Source: Poriferisodalis sp965221945
GTDB taxonomy: Bacteria; Actinomycetota; Acidimicrobiia; Acidimicrobiales; Poriferisodalaceae
Assembly (NCBI RefSeq): GCF_965221945.1
Contig: NZ_OZ244925.1
Span: 2,294,001 to 2,358,000 of the forward strand
DNA: 64,000 bases
Reading direction: 5' to 3'
The notes under the pieces were generated by a model, which saw only the letters and a program-made list of their open reading frames with translations, was not told the origin of the DNA and did not search any database. This document shows positions 39,170-48,214 of this stretch, in pieces; within the stretch, counting starts at the first letter, position 1; each line of letters starts with the position of its first letter. The position numbers and the translations under genes are program-made.

Positions 39170-41099
39170 ACGGAAGCCTCTCCGTCTTCGATTCTTGGGA
39201 TCGCTGGTTGAGCAACTCGGCGCACAGCTGTATCCGGGTGCAACGGCGACCATCGCCGAACTGATCTCGAATGCTTGGGACGCTGACGCCCGCACAGTGT
39301 GGATCGATCTGCCACTCGGCACGGCATGGACCGAGAGCGATCTGATCACCGTCACCGACGACGGCATCGGCATGTCCTACGAGGATGCCGAGAACCGTTA
39401 CCTGCTCGTTGGCCGCAAACGGCGGGCCGACTTGAACCGGGACACCTCCGACGGCGGCAGACCGCTGCATGGCCGGAAGGGCATCGGCAAGCTGGCCGCG
39501 TTCGGCACGGCGAGGATTCTGGAATGCCTCACCGTCGATCGAAGTGGTGAGGCCACGAGCTTCCGCCTCGACTACGACGCAATCCGAAGTCTTGAGCCCT
39601 CAGCGGACTACCGAGTGGAACCAGCACAGGGCGATACCACGCTCCGCGACCCTGACGGCAACGAGCTGGCTCACGGCACGCGTATCACGTTGTCGGCGCT
39701 GCGCCCCCGTCGAGCACTCAACGAGCACCAATTCCGGCGGTCCCTGGCAAGACGGTTCGCGCTCGACGCGGACCAGATGCGTATCGTCCTCAACGGCGAA
39801 GACATCGGACGCTTCGATCTCGACTTGGATGTGCGCTTTCCGGTCGATGCTCAGTTGCTGGACGGCGTGCGTGTCCTTCCGGACGGTTGGGGGAGATGCG
39901 AACTCGATGGCCAGCCCGTGCGCTGGTGGATCGGGTTCACGGCGAAGCCGCTTCAGGAGAAGGAACTCCAAGGCATCTCAGTACTCGCCCGAGGCAAGCT
40001 GGTGCAACGTCCATTCTTCTTCCAGCGGACCGCGGGTGCCGAGGGCCAACTGGGACAGGAGTACTTGGTCGGTGAAGTGCAAGCGGACTGGCTCGATGTA
40101 GGTCTCGACATCGAGTCGGATCTCATCCAAGCGAACCGCGATCAACTGCAGTTGGAAGACGAGCGGCTGAACAGCTTCGTCACCTGGGGCCAGAAGCTCC
40201 TGCGGGAGGCCCTGCGAGCATGGAGCAGCATCCGCCAGCAGCGCGTCAGCGATCACCTCAACGTCTGCGAATTCGACGACTTGCTGGAGCGACTTACTCC
40301 CGAAGAACGGAATCGGCTGACGCGGGTCGCTCGAGCCGTCGCTGGTATCCCGGCCATTGATCTCGACGAGGCCCGCTCGCTCGTCAGGTCTGTCGTCGAT
40401 GCACATGAGGACACGATTGTCAGGGGATTGCTTGAGGACATCGACGCCAGCGAGCCCGACTTCCAAACTCGCATCTGGGACGTAGTGCAGCAGTTCGGCC
40501 TCATCGACGCGCGCCGGAACCAAACGGTCATCGAGGCGCGGCTCAAGGCCATCGCCGAACTCCGGCAGTTCGTGGACAGCGGAGCGCTGGAGGTACCGAC
40601 CATTCACGAGCACATCAAGCGGCATCCGTGGTTGCTTGACCCGCGTTGGTACCTGCTCGACGACGAAGTTCGGCTGTCCGATTTGGGCATCACGCCAGAC
40701 GAGGGCGACAGTGATGGGCGCATGGACTACCTGTTCGCGCTCGGTCCCTCAGCTCCCTACACGCATGACGAGTTGCTGGTCGTGGAGATCAAGCGCGGCA
40801 CCTATCCCGATGGCCGACCGAGATCGGTGAGCCCGGAAGAAGTATCTCGATTCCATGACTACGTGCTTGCGGCGCACGAGAGCCAGAATCTCAGCAGCGA
40901 GCCGTTGCGTGTGACTGGCCTCATGATCGCTCAGCGATACACCGACAGGGCTGATCTCCGACGCAAGAGCCTGCAAACCGTGCACGACGTTCGACTTGTG
41001 TTTAGCACGTGGAATCGCGTCCTCAAGGAGACCGAGCGGCTACACGAGGGCTGGCTCGCCGTCACGAGCCGGCGCGCCGTGGATCACAGCGACTCATAG
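39156..41099 (+). CDS. GHKL (MORC/MutL-like) ATPase with C-terminal nuclease-like domain
   Basis: 647 residues from a GTG with AGGAGG at 39141. The GHKL ATPase N-box is ELISNAWDADA (about 35-45), then DDGIGM (about 67) and GRKGIGK (about 105). The middle is helical. Near 520-545, MDYLFALG, then ELLVVEIKRG, match a PD-(D/E)XK nuclease core (Asp and Glu-x-Lys). Prokaryotic MORC/MutL-like ATPases are known beside DNA methylases in restriction systems, and the 14-base overlap with the cytosine methyltransferase fits that. Here it would be the cleaving half of the pair. Confidence 0.82.
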   Translation: MNDAERKPLRLRFLGSLVEQLGAQLYPGATATIAELISNAWDADARTVWIDLPLGTAWTESDLITVTDDGIGMSYEDAENRYLLVGRKRRADLNRDTSDGGRPLHGRKGIGKLAAFGTARILECLTVDRSGEATSFRLDYDAIRSLEPSADYRVEPAQGDTTLRDPDGNELAHGTRITLSALRPRRALNEHQFRRSLARRFALDADQMRIVLNGEDIGRFDLDLDVRFPVDAQLLDGVRVLPDGWGRCELDGQPVRWWIGFTAKPLQEKELQGISVLARGKLVQRPFFFQRTAGAEGQLGQEYLVGEVQADWLDVGLDIESDLIQANRDQLQLEDERLNSFVTWGQKLLREALRAWSSIRQQRVSDHLNVCEFDDLLERLTPEERNRLTRVARAVAGIPAIDLDEARSLVRSVVDAHEDTIVRGLLEDIDASEPDFQTRIWDVVQQFGLIDARRNQTVIEARLKAIAELRQFVDSGALEVPTIHEHIKRHPWLLDPRWYLLDDEVRLSDLGITPDEGDSDGRMDYLFALGPSAPYTHDELLVVEIKRGTYPDGRPRSVSPEEVSRFHDYVLAAHESQNLSSEPLRVTGLMIAQRYTDRADLRRKSLQTVHDVRLVFSTWNRVLKETERLHEGWLAVTSRRAVDHSDS

Positions 41100-41188
41100 C
41101 TTCTACTCCAGCAACATCTTCCGTGGGCGGATCGTTCCTCATTGGGACTTGGGCACGCTCTCCGCGGCCCCCTGTGCCTCCGGCGGGT

Positions 41189-41848
41189 TCAGGACTCGTC
41201 GCTGTCCGACGACGCTGACAACCGGCCAGGCAACGCGTCTATCGATCTGCGGATCTTGTCGAGTTCCTTCTGCTGAGCCTCGAGGGTCTTCGCTATCTCG
41301 CCGAAGGGCGTCGCAGTTATGTCTTGAAGCGAGACTTGCGCTCCAGACCCGCCGAACTGCATGGGTTCCTTTCGTCTCCGAAGGCCCCAAGTGCTCTCGT
41401 GGGAGACTTCAAATCTGGTCTTGTCCAGTACTTCCACAGTTCGTGGTGACGTGCTACCGAACGTGATCACGTAACGCTGGTCTGGGGCCATGTCGCCAAA
41501 GTCCCCAATCGGACCGAACAGATCTTGCCGAGTGTTGCCGTTGATGGCCGTGACGCCGATCTCACTCCGCGGGATCGGCGGGTCACACTTGATCCATACC
41601 TGTTTCGCGACACGGTTCCCTCTGCTCATCAGTTCCAAATAGAGGCCGCCACTGTGCAGTAGCCGCAGACTCACCCGCGGACGGCTTCGGTAGGCCCAGT
41701 ACCACAGCGCCCCCAGCGCAGCTAGTCCTTGGACGGTCGCCTCGCTCCACTCGGGTCCGACCCACCACACGAGCAAGGCCGCGAGTGCCGCTCCGACTGC
41801 AAGAACCAGCCAGCACACAATGCGTTTCGCTCGCGACTTCGCTTCCAT
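41189..41848 (-). CDS. membrane-anchored hypothetical protein
   Basis: 219 residues. Two membrane helices near the N-terminus (VLAVGAALAALLVWWV and the following LAALGALWYWA) are followed by a soluble beta-rich domain (about 57-170) and a C-terminal coiled-coil-like helix (AKTLEAQQKELDKIRRSID). No family recognised. It follows hsdS on the same strand by 54 bases and could be a membrane-linked accessory of this locus; this is only positional. Confidence 0.65.
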   Translation of the reverse strand: MEAKSRAKRIVCWLVLAVGAALAALLVWWVGPEWSEATVQGLAALGALWYWAYRSRPRVSLRLLHSGGLYLELMSRGNRVAKQVWIKCDPPIPRSEIGVTAINGNTRQDLFGPIGDFGDMAPDQRYVITFGSTSPRTVEVLDKTRFEVSHESTWGLRRRKEPMQFGGSGAQVSLQDITATPFGEIAKTLEAQQKELDKIRRSIDALPGRLSASSDSDES

Positions 41849-41902
41849 CGATGCCCTCCGTTCAAGACGGCTGCGGGTGCGCTGTTCGAGAATCAGACGA
41901 CG

Positions 41903-43177
41903 CTACGACACGCGCTGGAGCAATTCTGAGGCCGGCTCACGATCCGGATGCTGCGGAACGAGCTGACCTGAGAAGGCCTGCAACACGATTGAGCGCCGAA
42001 GGGCGGACGACCTCGCTTGGCATCGGTTCAGAGAAGCAGCAGTTGACGCGACTGCTTGTCGCGCCTCGTCTGCTGCTCGCACGAGTCGATGCTGGATGTT
42101 GAGAGGCGGGACCGGAAACTCGACAGCGCCGATCATCGATTGATTGACCTTGTAGATGCCAGCGGTCGTGCGAGCCTGCGATTCAAGCTGACGACGCACC
42201 TTGCGACTGTGCCAGACCAAGCTCAGGTATCTCGGGCTCAACCGCGACGCGTCAACGCGCGCGCGAATCATCGTGTCAGGAAACGCCACGGGAGGCGCAC
42301 CCTTAGGCACAAGGCCTCCGCGTCCAACGAGTCTTAGAGAACCGTTACCTCTCGAGATGAGGAAGTCGTCTGGGGCGATTGCAAAACGGTTGGGGTGCGT
42401 GTCTCCAAAGTCGCCTTGCTTTGTCTCGGCCGGATCTATGAACCCATCCTTTATCGCAGTCAACCGCAGCACCGGATTGCCATGGCTCGCTGCCGTCGGC
42501 ACGGAGCGACCGTTCGCCAAGCCTTCCGTCAAGAATTCACTCAACGGTCGACCCCGGGCATCCGCGAGTCGGAGCTGATCATCGACGACACGTTGTAGAA
42601 GCCGTGTTGTTCGGAGTACGGCCGATGCCAGTCCGGCGTCGACGGCGTCGAGGCGGGAAAAATGTTCTTCGATCGCAGCGACGATCCGCTCCTGCTGGCC
42701 GCGTGGAGCCACTGCGATTGGGAAGCGCATCAATCCCTGCTTGCCGAGATGGCGAATGTTGACGCCGCGGCCCGCTTCACCGAACCGTCCGGTCAGAGCG
42801 GAGAAGAAGCAGTACCAGTACAGGTAAGTCCCGTCTATGACGCGCGCTTGCAGCTTGAGCAAGGTGTTCTGGAAGCAGCAGCCTTCGATCTCACCACGCC
42901 AAATGGCCGGTTTGCCGACCTCGTTCGGGCTGCCCGATGCTTCATTCAGCAGGATGTCGCCCGGCTCCAATCGGTAGGTCTCGAAGTCACTGTCGTCGAA
43001 GTTCATCTCCTTGACGTCTTCGAGCCTGATGCCTCCCCACGTCACATTGGCAGCCCGAAGATACGGTCGCATCTGGTCACCGGTGTGATGTTGCGGAGAT
43101 CGCTGCCGACCGAGCTGGACGTCGGCGACATCGCCGATCGTTGCCATCTCCCAGCCAGAAGGCAAGTCGGTTGTCAT
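41903..43177 (-). CDS. hsdS: type I restriction-modification specificity subunit
   Basis: 424 residues from MTTDLPSGWEMATIGDVADV. HsdS holds two target-recognition domains that each read half of a bipartite DNA site, joined by conserved helices. The first domain begins LRAANVTWGGIRLEDV; the conserved helix region is QERIVAAIEEHFSRLDAVDAG (about 185-205); the second domain covers about 220-370 and a second helical repeat (HRLVRAADEARQA) ends it. It appears full length. hsdM is 8 kb away, separated by plus-strand genes. Confidence 0.88.
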   Translation of the reverse strand: MTTDLPSGWEMATIGDVADVQLGRQRSPQHHTGDQMRPYLRAANVTWGGIRLEDVKEMNFDDSDFETYRLEPGDILLNEASGSPNEVGKPAIWRGEIEGCCFQNTLLKLQARVIDGTYLYWYCFFSALTGRFGEAGRGVNIRHLGKQGLMRFPIAVAPRGQQERIVAAIEEHFSRLDAVDAGLASAVLRTTRLLQRVVDDQLRLADARGRPLSEFLTEGLANGRSVPTAASHGNPVLRLTAIKDGFIDPAETKQGDFGDTHPNRFAIAPDDFLISRGNGSLRLVGRGGLVPKGAPPVAFPDTMIRARVDASRLSPRYLSLVWHSRKVRRQLESQARTTAGIYKVNQSMIGAVEFPVPPLNIQHRLVRAADEARQAVASTAASLNRCQARSSALRRSIVLQAFSGQLVPQHPDREPASELLQRVS

Positions 43178-43199
43178 GCGGCATTGACCGCGTTCTCGA

Positions 43200-43478
43200 T
43201 CATTCTGAGCAGCGCCGCCAGCGCTCTCCTCCGCCGAAGCTGTGCAGCCCGCGGTATCCCGCCCGCAGCAGCCAGACATCCGTCGCATCGGGTCGCTGCG
43301 CCCTCAGCTCGTCGGCTGCTTCGAGCACCTTGTCGGCGATCGCCCAACACCCGCTGTCAACATCGATTGCCACGCAACGGCCATGCTGGTCCTTGCCGAG
43401 GGTCGGCTTGATGTCTCGCTCGTAGGTCTCGTCGCCGAGGCGAGCCGTCTCATCGGCTGATAGCCGACGAAGCGTCAT
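43200..43478 (-). CDS. small protein, paralog flanking aspartic protease (copy B)
   Basis: 92 residues. Shares YERD-KPTLG-DQHGR, IDVDSGCW-IAD and the C-terminal GYR-SFGG with the gene at 43846, so the two are clear paralogs. It begins inside the end of the protease gene (ATGA overlap). Family with no assigned function; in other bacteria similar small genes accompany retropepsin-like proteases. It may be an inhibitor, substrate or antitoxin-like partner. Confidence 0.7.
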   Translation of the reverse strand: MTLRRLSADETARLGDETYERDIKPTLGKDQHGRCVAIDVDSGCWAIADKVLEAADELRAQRPDATDVWLLRAGYRGLHSFGGGERWRRCSE

Positions 43479-43849
43479 GCGGGAAGCGTCTCGATCAGGA
43501 CCCGGCCGCCGTTGCGTGCTTCGATCCGCAACTCGTGGCCTTCCAGCAAGGACATGCCCACAAGCGGCGCGACCTCAGCGGCGCCTGCCGCAACAGCGAT
43601 GAGTTGACCGTCCCAGACCAGCTCGGCATCGTAGAAGTCGAAGAATTCCTCGGTGCCATTCGCCAAGACGACTTTGCTGCGAGTCTTGTGCGGCAGGCCC
43701 AACTCGCTCACCTGGGCCGGCGGCAGCGTCAGAAATTCGCTGTAGCCGGTGTCGATGACGGCCTCAATGAGGCCAGACCGTCCTCCCGGACCCTTGACGT
43801 CGAAGGCAACGGTGGCTTCGAGGCGGGCGTTGACGCGGCCTTCGATCAC
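43475..43849 (-). CDS. clan AA (retropepsin-like) aspartic protease
   Basis: 124 residues, the length of a single retropepsin monomer, which must dimerise to be active. The catalytic DTG is in AVIDTGYSEFLTLP (about 31-44), followed by LPHKTRSKVVLANGTEEFFDFYD and the second hydrophobic motif LVGMSLLEGHELRIE. The residue after DTG is Tyr, slightly unusual. It is flanked by two paralogous small genes with four-base overlaps on both sides, within the type I restriction locus. Substrate unknown. Confidence 0.8.
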   Translation of the reverse strand: MIEGRVNARLEATVAFDVKGPGGRSGLIEAVIDTGYSEFLTLPPAQVSELGLPHKTRSKVVLANGTEEFFDFYDAELVWDGQLIAVAAGAAEVAPLVGMSLLEGHELRIEARNGGRVLIETLPA

Positions 43850-44136
43850 TCAGAACCCCGCAGCGGGCGGCCTCCGAGGCTGAACGCGGCTCGATAGCCG
43901 ACGCGTAGCGTCCAGACATCACAGGAATCAGGGTGCCGCTCGTACAGATCGTCGGTGGCCCCGAGGAAAGTGTCGGCGATAACCCAACAACCGCTGTCTA
44001 CGTCGATGGAAACGTAGCGACCGTGCTGATCCTCACCGAGAGTGGGCTTGACGTCACGCTCGTAGATCTCGTTGCCGCGGCGGGCCGTCTCGACAGGTTC
44101 GGTATCTGGTGCGCTGCGAACTGCCACGGTCATCAC
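43846..44136 (-). CDS. small protein, paralog flanking aspartic protease (copy A)
   Basis: 96 residues, starting MMTVAVRSAPD. Central YERDVKPTLGEDQHGRYVSI and the following DVDSGCWVIAD match copy B on the other side of the protease. It is first in the three-gene cassette and overlaps the protease start by four bases. It lies 109 bases downstream of the hsdR stop on the same strand. Confidence 0.72.
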   Translation of the reverse strand: MMTVAVRSAPDTEPVETARRGNEIYERDVKPTLGEDQHGRYVSIDVDSGCWVIADTFLGATDDLYERHPDSCDVWTLRVGYRAAFSLGGRPLRGSE

Positions 44137-44245
44137 CTCACGTCACTCGCTCCGACCACTTCAGCCTAACTCTGGCCAGTCGAGCGACTCCAAGCGGTTT
44201 TCGGCCCGCGAGCGGCGACGCGCCCCAAACGCCCTGGCCGGGCGA

Positions 44246-47068
44246 TCACGCGGCGAGAGCCAGCGTGAGTTCGTTGAGCAGGGCGTCAAGCTCATCGCCG
44301 AAGAGCTGGCGGGCTTTGCCGAGGCCACCTTGGGTGCTGAAAGGTGGTGCCATCAATTCGGTGGGCTCGATGCCGAGATTGGTGGCGATACGGTCCTTGA
44401 CTAGCTCCAAGTACGCCGCCTGCTCTTGCGAGAACGAGCGGCCGGTGTTCGACTGCTGCAGCAGCCACGCTTCGAAACGCTCGTTGACCAGATCTGGGTA
44501 CGACACCAACACCTCGGCCTCGCCGAGCGTGTAGCGGACGAGGCTCACCAAGTCGGTGCTGACTCGGTGACCCGAACCGCGCACCTTGGAGGCGTCGAGT
44601 GTCTCGTAGGCCTCCCACAACGCGTCCGGGGTCCAGCGATGCGGCGGTCGCTTGATTGCGCTCGCCAGCTCCTTGATGTCGTCGTAGCCGAGGCCCCCGC
44701 CGTACGGCTGGCTGTACAGCACCTGCAGCGCGGTGATCTCGTCCCTGTTGTCGTCGATGAACTGCCGCCACGACTCGACCTGGGCTCGGGCACGGTCGGC
44801 CGCCTCCCGGGAGAACTGACCGGAGATCACCTGGTCCTTCGAGGCCGTGTCGATCGCCTGCTCGTAGCTGCGCCTGACATTGACCAGCTTCTCTCGCAGC
44901 GCGGAGTTGCCTGCCAGCGGCTTCACCGCCTCACGGATCATCGCCGTGCCAGCGGCCTCGACCTGATCGGGTGTGGGATCACCGCAGGCTTCAGCCGCTG
45001 CTGCCTCGTACTGGCGGTCGACATCGAGCGCGTCCACCATGCCGCGCACCAAGTCCGTCAGCCCGACTCCTGCCGCCTTTTCCACCTCGGCCCGATCCGC
45101 TGCTGTCATCCGTCGGTTCAGCCGGGTGAGTCGGGATGCCACCGACGACACCACGTCGGGATCGGTCGAGCCAAGTCCGATGTTGTTGAGCAGCTTGTCA
45201 AAGCTCACTGACCGCTGGCGCTCCATCGGTACGGTGTCGTGCAGCTCAGCTTCAGTTACGCCGACGGCGTCCACGATCACGAAGCGATCCTTGGCGGCAG
45301 CATCGGGCGTGACCGCGCGCAGCTGGTCGCTGTCGATCACCCGCACGCCCCGCCCCTTCATCTGCTCAAAGAAGTTGCGGCTGCGCACCATGCGCATGAA
45401 CACGACGCACTCGATTGGCTTCACGTCGGTGCCGGTGGCGATCATGTCCACGGTGACGGCGATACGGGTCTGGTAGCTGGTGCGGAACTGCTGCAGCAGA
45501 TCCTCGGGCTTGTTGCCAGCGTCTCCCGAGCGGTAAGTGATCTTCACCGCGCCCTCGTTGCCGAGCCCGAACTCCTGCCGGACGATCTTGACGATGTCTT
45601 CGGCGTGGCTGTCGTCCTTGGCAAAGATCAGCGTCTTGGGGATGTGCTGCAGCAAGCCGTCATCCCTGCGCTCTCGGTCGGGGAATATCTCTGGCAGCGA
45701 ATTGCGCAGCGTGCGTACGACCGTGCGGATCTGATCGGGCGCCACCACGCGCTTGTCGAGCTGGGCGGCGTCGTAGGTGATGTCCTCGTCGATCTTCTCC
45801 AAGCGGTACTCGCGTGTGTCGCGGTCGCGGAACTTGGTGACGAACTCGGCGGGGACGGTGCCGCCGGACTCCGTGATCTCGGTGCGGATGCGGAACACGT
45901 CGAAGTCCACGTTCACCCGGTCGGCTACCGCTTGGGCATGCCCGTACTCCATGACGAGGTTCTGATCGAAGAACCCGAATGTCTGCTTGCCAGGTGTTGC
46001 GGTCAGACCCACGAGGAATGCATCGAAGTACTCGAGCACCTGGCGCCACACGCCGTAGATGGAGCGGTGGCATTCGTCGATGATGATCAAGTCGTACGAC
46101 TCGATCGGCACCGCCGCGCTGTAGACGACATCGACCGGCGCCGCCGGTGCGGTCTCGAAGCCACTCTTCTCATCAAGGGCTTCGTCGAAGTCGTCGTCGC
46201 CACGCAGGATCGAATGCAGCCTCTGAATCGTGCAGATGTGGACCTTGGTGGCGGCCTCATCAGCCATCGCAAGCCGTGACGACGTGAGATGCCGGACGTT
46301 GTAGAGCTCAGTGAACTTGCGGCCATCGTCCGGTGTGGAGAAGCCTTGAAACTCCCGGAGCGCTTGACGGCCGAGATTCGCCCGATCGACGAGGAAGAGG
46401 ATCCGCTGAGCGCCCGCGTGTTGCAGCAGGCGGTAACAGACGTTGGCGGCAGCGAAGGTCTTGCCTGAGCCCGTGGCCATCTGGATGAGCGCCCGGGGGC
46501 GGTTGGAGCGGAACGACTGCTCAAGATTGCGGATGGCCTCGGCCTGGGCAGGCCAGAGGTGTGCCGCATCGGTGCCGAGCTCGGGCAGAAGCTGCGCGCC
46601 AGTACGTAGTCCAGGCGCGCGACCCTCGCCCTCCGTGTAGTCCTCGTGCCAGCGAGCCAAGGTCTCGGGACGGTGGAATGCGAACACCCGCCGACTCGTT
46701 GGCACAGGGTCCAACCCGCACGTGAACCGCGTCTCGGTGCCAGTGGATTCGTAGCCGAAAGGCAGTGCCCCGTCGACCTCGATGGCAGGTAGTGCCTCTG
46801 GGTACGCGGCCTGATACTTGCGAGTCTGTGGCTCAACACCCGTGAGCGTCATGCCGGCTTTCTTGGCCTCTATGACGCCGACCGCCTGACTGTCCACATA
46901 GAGCACGTAGTCGGCAGGCCCCGCCGTGGTTGGCACCTCGCGAACGGCGACTCCTTGAGCCGCCGCCACTGCCGCGCCCTTGTAGTCCTGCACAATCCAG
47001 CCGCAGGCCTCCAGCTGCTCGTCGATGTCGCGACGGGCCTTCTGCTCGGGGGCCAGATAGTCAGTCAC
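44246..47068 (-). CDS. hsdR: type I restriction enzyme R subunit (ATPase/endonuclease)
   Basis: 940 residues. HsdR translocates and cuts unmodified DNA in complex with HsdM and HsdS. The N-terminal PD-(D/E)XK domain includes GVIEAKK near 61-67. The SF2 helicase carries MATGSGKTFAAANV (about 196), DECHRSIYGVWRQ (about 329), and later VDMIATGTDVKP and RGVRVID. A C-terminal helical EcoEI_R-like domain ends it. All key motifs are intact. It is divergent from a DUF4357-like gene and precedes the protease cassette. Confidence 0.93.
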   Translation of the reverse strand: MTDYLAPEQKARRDIDEQLEACGWIVQDYKGAAVAAAQGVAVREVPTTAGPADYVLYVDSQAVGVIEAKKAGMTLTGVEPQTRKYQAAYPEALPAIEVDGALPFGYESTGTETRFTCGLDPVPTSRRVFAFHRPETLARWHEDYTEGEGRAPGLRTGAQLLPELGTDAAHLWPAQAEAIRNLEQSFRSNRPRALIQMATGSGKTFAAANVCYRLLQHAGAQRILFLVDRANLGRQALREFQGFSTPDDGRKFTELYNVRHLTSSRLAMADEAATKVHICTIQRLHSILRGDDDFDEALDEKSGFETAPAAPVDVVYSAAVPIESYDLIIIDECHRSIYGVWRQVLEYFDAFLVGLTATPGKQTFGFFDQNLVMEYGHAQAVADRVNVDFDVFRIRTEITESGGTVPAEFVTKFRDRDTREYRLEKIDEDITYDAAQLDKRVVAPDQIRTVVRTLRNSLPEIFPDRERRDDGLLQHIPKTLIFAKDDSHAEDIVKIVRQEFGLGNEGAVKITYRSGDAGNKPEDLLQQFRTSYQTRIAVTVDMIATGTDVKPIECVVFMRMVRSRNFFEQMKGRGVRVIDSDQLRAVTPDAAAKDRFVIVDAVGVTEAELHDTVPMERQRSVSFDKLLNNIGLGSTDPDVVSSVASRLTRLNRRMTAADRAEVEKAAGVGLTDLVRGMVDALDVDRQYEAAAAEACGDPTPDQVEAAGTAMIREAVKPLAGNSALREKLVNVRRSYEQAIDTASKDQVISGQFSREAADRARAQVESWRQFIDDNRDEITALQVLYSQPYGGGLGYDDIKELASAIKRPPHRWTPDALWEAYETLDASKVRGSGHRVSTDLVSLVRYTLGEAEVLVSYPDLVNERFEAWLLQQSNTGRSFSQEQAAYLELVKDRIATNLGIEPTELMAPPFSTQGGLGKARQLFGDELDALLNELTLALAA

Positions 47069-47249
47069 GAAGTCCCCGTATCAAGATCACCAACCCACAC
47101 CAGCGGCCATCGTACGATCCTGCGATGGGCCGCGGAGGCCTTCGGCGAACCAGCGAACCCGAACTCCATAATGCAAGAGGCCATATGTGCCTTACTCGAA
47201 CTGAAACGGAATTCTCCGAAGCGTCCACTATGGCGGGATACTTAGACCA

Positions 47250-47567
47250 GTGAATCGTCATGGCGCGAGACGCTCTCGACTGAACTTTGCGGAAATGGGG
47301 CTAAGCCCAGGAACTCGTCTGTCTTTCTACCGAAACGCCGAATTCCAGATCGAAGTCATCGATGACCACTACGTAAGGCTCGTCAGCGTCCCCGACGGCA
47401 ATTCACAGGGACTCATCTGCGACAGTCGATCAAGGTCGTTAACAGACATCCTTGAACATCTTCGCTCGGCGTACGGAAACGTGTCGAACCCCACACGGCG
47501 CTGGCGGTTGCCGGACGGTCGGCTCCTGCGCGAGGTCTACGACGAGACGTACGGGCCGCGCCACTGA
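47250..47567 (+). CDS. DUF4357-like small protein, copy 1
   Basis: 105 residues from a GTG. FAEMGLSPGTRLSFYR, FQIEVIDDHYVRLVSV, SRSLTDILEHL, GNVSNPTRRW and YDETYG have the pattern of DUF4357, often found near or fused to restriction enzymes; the assignment is from pattern memory and moderate. A close paralog lies at 49355. It is divergent from hsdR (181 bases) and convergent with doc, so it may be part of a restriction-linked module that was duplicated. Confidence 0.65.
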   Translation: MNRHGARRSRLNFAEMGLSPGTRLSFYRNAEFQIEVIDDHYVRLVSVPDGNSQGLICDSRSRSLTDILEHLRSAYGNVSNPTRRWRLPDGRLLREVYDETYGPRH

Positions 47568-47603
47568 GCGCAGTCGCCACTGAGTGCCCCGCGAAACCGC
47601 GGC

Positions 47604-47987
47604 CTATTCGTCCATGTCCCGGAGGGCTGCCGCGACATCCTCCACGCCGATGTCGGTCGATGCGACGGTCATGACGAGGTCGTAGACGTCGTCGTTGGCG
47701 GCGGCGCTCACGCTGGCGTCGTTGAGTTCCAAGAAGATGGCCGTGGCAAGCCAGCCGACACGCTTGTTGCCATCGACCAGCGGATGGTTGTTGACCACCG
47801 AGTGCAGCAATGCCGCCGCCTTGGACCAGATGTCGGGGTAGGCGTCTTCACCGAACGCGGAGGCCTGCGGTCGCGCCGCTGCCGCCCCAAGGAGGCCGAT
47901 ATCGCGAATCGGCGGCGGATCGCCGAGCAACTGACGCGCCAGCTCGACGAAATCCTCGGTGTCGAGGTACTCAAAGCCCTGGTTCAC
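47604..47987 (-). CDS. doc: death-on-curing (Doc/Fic-fold) toxin
   Basis: 127 residues. The Fic-fold motif HPLVDGNKRVGWLA (His68 to about 81) is complete apart from Leu for the usual Phe. Doc proteins phosphorylate EF-Tu and stop translation. The gene begins inside the antitoxin stop (ATGA overlap). A clear but truncated second copy lies at 49129-49302. Confidence 0.9.
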   Translation of the reverse strand: MNQGFEYLDTEDFVELARQLLGDPPPIRDIGLLGAAAARPQASAFGEDAYPDIWSKAAALLHSVVNNHPLVDGNKRVGWLATAIFLELNDASVSAAANDDVYDLVMTVASTDIGVEDVAAALRDMDE

Positions 47988-48187
47988 CCGCCCAGGCGCC
48001 TGAGCGCGTCGCCATGACGCTCCATGATGAGATCGGCTGCCGAGGTGACGCGGTCCCGGTGTTCGGCCTTGGTGACGTACTCCCGCACCGCTCGCCGGGC
48101 TGCTTCTTGCATGGAGGTGCCATCAAGAACCGCTCGCCGTCGCAAGGCGTCTTGCTCTTCCTCGGTGAGCCTCAGTGTCATCGCCAT
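47984..48187 (-). CDS. ribbon-helix-helix antitoxin of Doc
   Basis: 67 residues from MAMTLRLTEEEQDALRRRAV, then GTSMQEAARRAVREYV: a ribbon-helix-helix DNA-binding fold. The rest (HRDRVTSAADLIMERHGD) would contact the toxin. It lies upstream of doc with a four-base overlap. A perfect 7-bp inverted repeat just before the start is the likely autoregulatory operator. Confidence 0.82.
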   Translation of the reverse strand: MAMTLRLTEEEQDALRRRAVLDGTSMQEAARRAVREYVTKAEHRDRVTSAADLIMERHGDALRRLGG

Positions 48188-48195
48188 GAGACGAA

Positions 48196-48214
48196 TGGTA
48201 TCAAGTCGATACCA
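48196..48214. promoter_or_regulatory. perfect inverted repeat operator of the doc pair
   Basis: TGGTATCAAGTCGATACCA consists of perfect 7-bp arms and a 5-base centre and lies nine bases upstream of the antitoxin start. It is the expected type of site for a ribbon-helix-helix autorepressor. Confidence 0.75.

Noticed and set aside
45239..46279. A 346-codon plus-strand frame opposite hsdR
   Set aside because: Shadow of the conserved helicase coding sequence in a GC-rich genome.
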